Shown piece by piece: positions 4,400 to 5,989 of a stretch of 5,989 nt of DNA (the stretch's first letter is position 1; each line of letters opens with the position of its first letter). The DNA comes from an uncultured Eubacteriales bacterium (GTDB taxonomy: Bacteria > Bacillota > Clostridia > Oscillospirales > Oscillospiraceae): positions 1-5,989 of the forward strand of contig UREY01000049.1 of the NCBI GenBank assembly GCA_900546915.1, written 5' to 3'. The notes beneath the pieces are model-generated. The model worked only from the letters and a program-made list of their open reading frames with translations. It was not told the origin of the DNA and did no database searches. The position numbers and the translations under genes were made by a program.

Positions 4400-5929
4400 A
4401 TGCTGCAAATCAATCATTTGTCTGTGACTCATATCCGGGACCTGCGACCAATTGTAACGGACTTCTCCCTGGTCCTGCAGCCGGGGGAAAAAGCCGCCGT
4501 CATCGGGGAAGAGGGAAACGGTAAATCCACCCTGCTGAAGCTGATTTACGACGATTCCCTGGTGGCCGGATACGCCGAATGGACCGGCCAAATTCTCCGG
4601 GGGCAAAACCGTCTGGGTTACCTGCCCCAGGAACTGACGCCGGAGGAGCAAACCCAAACGGTTCAAGCCTATTGGTCCTGCCGGTCGCCGCTTTCCGCGC
4701 CGGAAGAAGCCGCTCTTTTGAAGCAGCTGGACCTGCCGGAGGCCCTTGCCACCTGGGACCGGCCCCTCAGCCGGCTGTCCGGCGGAGAACGGATCAAGCT
4801 CCAGCTGGCCCGGCTTCTGACCGCCCAGCCGGACATTCTGCTGCTGGACGAGCCGTCCAATGATCTGGACCTGACGGCGCTGGAATTTTTGGAACACTTC
4901 CTATCCACATGGCCCGGCGCTGCGCTCTTCGTATCTCACGATGAAACGCTAATCCGAAATACCGCCAACGTCATCGTCCATCTGGAGGCCTTGCGCCGGA
5001 AAACCGCGCCGCGGGCCACCGTAGCCCGCCTACCCTACGATCAGTACGTCGAAGGACGGCAAGCCAAATTCCGCCATCAGGCTCAGGTCTCCCGCCAGGA
5101 GCACGCTGAATTTCAAAAACGAATGGACCGTTTTCTGCGCATCCGGAACCAAGTGGAACACCAGCAGGCCTCCATCAGCCGTCAGGACCCCCACGGCGGC
5201 CGTCTCTTAAAGAAAAAAATGCACGCCATTCAGTCTATGGGCCGCCGGTTCGAGCAGGAGAAGGCCAAACTGACCCAAATGCCGGAGCTGGAGGAGGCCA
5301 TTTTTCTCCGCTTCCCCGATTCGGCCAAGATTCCCCAGGGAAAGCGGGTGCTGGAATTTCAGCTTCCCCGTCTGGAAGCCGGAGGACGCACGCTATCCCG
5401 GGACATTCACCTCACCATAACCGGACCGGAGAGAATCGGCATCATCGGGCCCAACGGCTGCGGGAAAACCACCCTGCTTCGCCAAATCGCCCAATGTTTT
5501 TCCGAGCGGCAGGACGTGACGGCGGCATATATGCCCCAAAATTACGGAGAAGTTTTCGATCTGTCCGCCACACCGGTCGATTTTCTAAACCGATCCGGCA
5601 GCCGGGCAGAGGCCACCCAAATTCGGAATTACTTGGGCAGTCTCCGGTTTACCACCCAGGAGATGGAGCACCCTCTCGCCGGTCTCTCCGGGGGGCAGAA
5701 AGCCAAGGTGCTTTTCCTGCAGATGATTCTGCAGGGCGCCAATGTTCTAATTTTGGACGAACCCACCCGAAACTTTTCGCCGCTGTCCGGGCCGGTCATC
5801 CGAAGCATCCTCTCGGATTTCGGCGGCGCCATTCTGAGCGTCTCCCACGACCGACTATACCTGGAAGAGGTCTGCCAAACCGTCTATGCGCTGACGCCGG
5901 AGGGTTTGGAGCGGCTCTGGCGCCGGTAG
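4400..5929 (+). CDS. ABC-F family ATPase, probable ribosome-protection factor
   Basis: This soluble 509-residue protein has two ATP-binding cassettes on one chain and no membrane segment, the ABC-F layout. Such proteins bind the ribosomal E site and either expel antibiotics or rescue stalled ribosomes. In domain 1 the Walker A is GEEGNGKST (36-44), with Q-loop Gln77, signature LSGGE (126-130), Walker B ILLLDEP (146-152) and switch His180. In domain 2 the Walker A is GPNGCGKTT (350-358), with Gln380, LSGGQ (429-433), VLILDEP (449-455) and His483. The linker (about 200-320) is rich in Arg, Lys and Gln and predicted helical; its tip (about 255-285) would face the P-site tRNA. After Walker B, domain 1 reads SNDLD but domain 2 reads TRNFSPLS, without the usual NHLD. 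GGAGG nine bases upstream supports the ATG. The attenuator in the leader favours an antibiotic-induced resistance role over a housekeeping EttA-like role; the drug class cannot be told. Confidence 0.9.
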   Translation: MLQINHLSVTHIRDLRPIVTDFSLVLQPGEKAAVIGEEGNGKSTLLKLIYDDSLVAGYAEWTGQILRGQNRLGYLPQELTPEEQTQTVQAYWSCRSPLSAPEEAALLKQLDLPEALATWDRPLSRLSGGERIKLQLARLLTAQPDILLLDEPSNDLDLTALEFLEHFLSTWPGAALFVSHDETLIRNTANVIVHLEALRRKTAPRATVARLPYDQYVEGRQAKFRHQAQVSRQEHAEFQKRMDRFLRIRNQVEHQQASISRQDPHGGRLLKKKMHAIQSMGRRFEQEKAKLTQMPELEEAIFLRFPDSAKIPQGKRVLEFQLPRLEAGGRTLSRDIHLTITGPERIGIIGPNGCGKTTLLRQIAQCFSERQDVTAAYMPQNYGEVFDLSATPVDFLNRSGSRAEATQIRNYLGSLRFTTQEMEHPLAGLSGGQKAKVLFLQMILQGANVLILDEPTRNFSPLSGPVIRSILSDFGGAILSVSHDRLYLEEVCQTVYALTPEGLERLWRR

Positions 5930-5934
5930 CGCGG

Positions 5935-5989
5935 ATCGAGTAGGAGGGGCGAAAGCCCCGACCTCCCACACCACCGTGCGTACGGTTCC
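5935..5989 (-). mobile_element. 3' end of a group II intron (domain VI and part of domain V), cut by the window edge
   Basis: Read on the minus strand, the segment ends in CTACTCGAT, a common 3' end of bacterial group II introns. Domain VI is visible. GGGGC (5959-5955) pairs with GCCCC (5950-5946) around a TTTC loop. Below it GGA pairs with TCC..T positions (5962-5964 with 5944-5942), then an unpaired A at 5941, then GGG with CUC (5965-5967 with 5940-5938). The bulged A is seven nucleotides from the proposed 3' end at 5935, where the branch-point adenosine belongs. Upstream, ACGGTGGT (5978-5971) is the 3' strand of domain V, whose other strand lies past the edge. The maturase/reverse transcriptase ORF is not in the window. 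The insertion is in opposite orientation to the ABC-F gene, five bases after its stop. The family assignment relies on remembered intron 3' ends plus the visible fold. Confidence 0.75.

Noticed and set aside
4224..4427. A plus-strand 67-codon frame starting with TTG just after the MNK stop codon and running into the ABC-F gene.
   Set aside because: It has no separate ribosome binding site, runs through both arms of the attenuator and the terminator, and gives a Cys/Ser-rich peptide with no family. The structured RNA explains this stretch better.
4073..4897. A 274-codon minus-strand open frame covering the attenuator and the start of the ABC-F gene.
   Set aside because: It is antisense to the ABC-F coding region and to the leader structures, has low-complexity Gln/Gly/Arg-rich composition and no domain. 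The strong promoter, terminator and ribosome binding site are on the other strand.
1..5989. CRISPR array, tRNA or rRNA genes.
   Set aside because: No regularly spaced direct repeats, tRNA cloverleaf or rRNA-like sequence was noticed on either strand.

Overview
This 5,989-base window looks like a chromosomal segment from a GC-rich, anaerobic, Gram-positive member of the Clostridia, possibly an Oscillospirales-type gut bacterium. That placement is inference. It rests on the two-subunit iron-sulphur fumarase, strong GGAGG-type ribosome binding sites, sigma-A-type promoters with 17-bp spacers, an ABC-F protein of a type I associate with Firmicutes, and high GC with AT-rich promoter gaps.

The left two thirds (positions 55-4030) holds five housekeeping or metabolic genes, all on the minus strand. 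In transcription order they are pyrrolidone-carboxylate peptidase (pcp), a MalY/PatB-type PLP-dependent C-S lyase/aminotransferase overlapping pcp by 11 bp, the alpha and beta subunits of a class I fumarase/tartrate dehydratase separated by 1 bp, and uridine kinase (udk). Promoter-like sequences with 17-bp spacing lie before pcp, the fumarase pair and udk. Another lies at the extreme left edge, pointing out of the window. I see no convincing terminator between these units, so read-through transcription is possible.

Positions 4031-4399 are a divergent intergenic region and the most interesting part of the window. On the plus strand, a promoter (TTGCAA-17-TATACT) starts an RNA leader of about 228 nt ahead of an ABC-F ATPase gene. 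The leader carries a three-codon ORF (Met-Asn-Lys-stop) with its own Shine-Dalgarno sequence, followed by three nested, competing RNA structures. A long stem-loop begins at the leader ORF's last sense codon (4218-4300). A 14-bp antiterminator (4283-4360) can replace it. A strong intrinsic terminator (4348-4383) sits directly before the ABC-F ribosome binding site. This is the layout of a ribosome-sensing transcription attenuator: a ribosome stalled on the tiny leader ORF would free the antiterminator arm and switch on the ABC-F gene.

The right part (4400-5929) is the ABC-F protein itself, 509 aa, with two ATPase domains and a basic linker. It is probably a ribosome-protection or antibiotic-resistance-type factor. 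Five bases after its stop codon, on the opposite strand, lies the 3' end of a group II intron: domain VI with its bulged branch-point A, and part of domain V. The body of the intron is beyond the right edge of the window.
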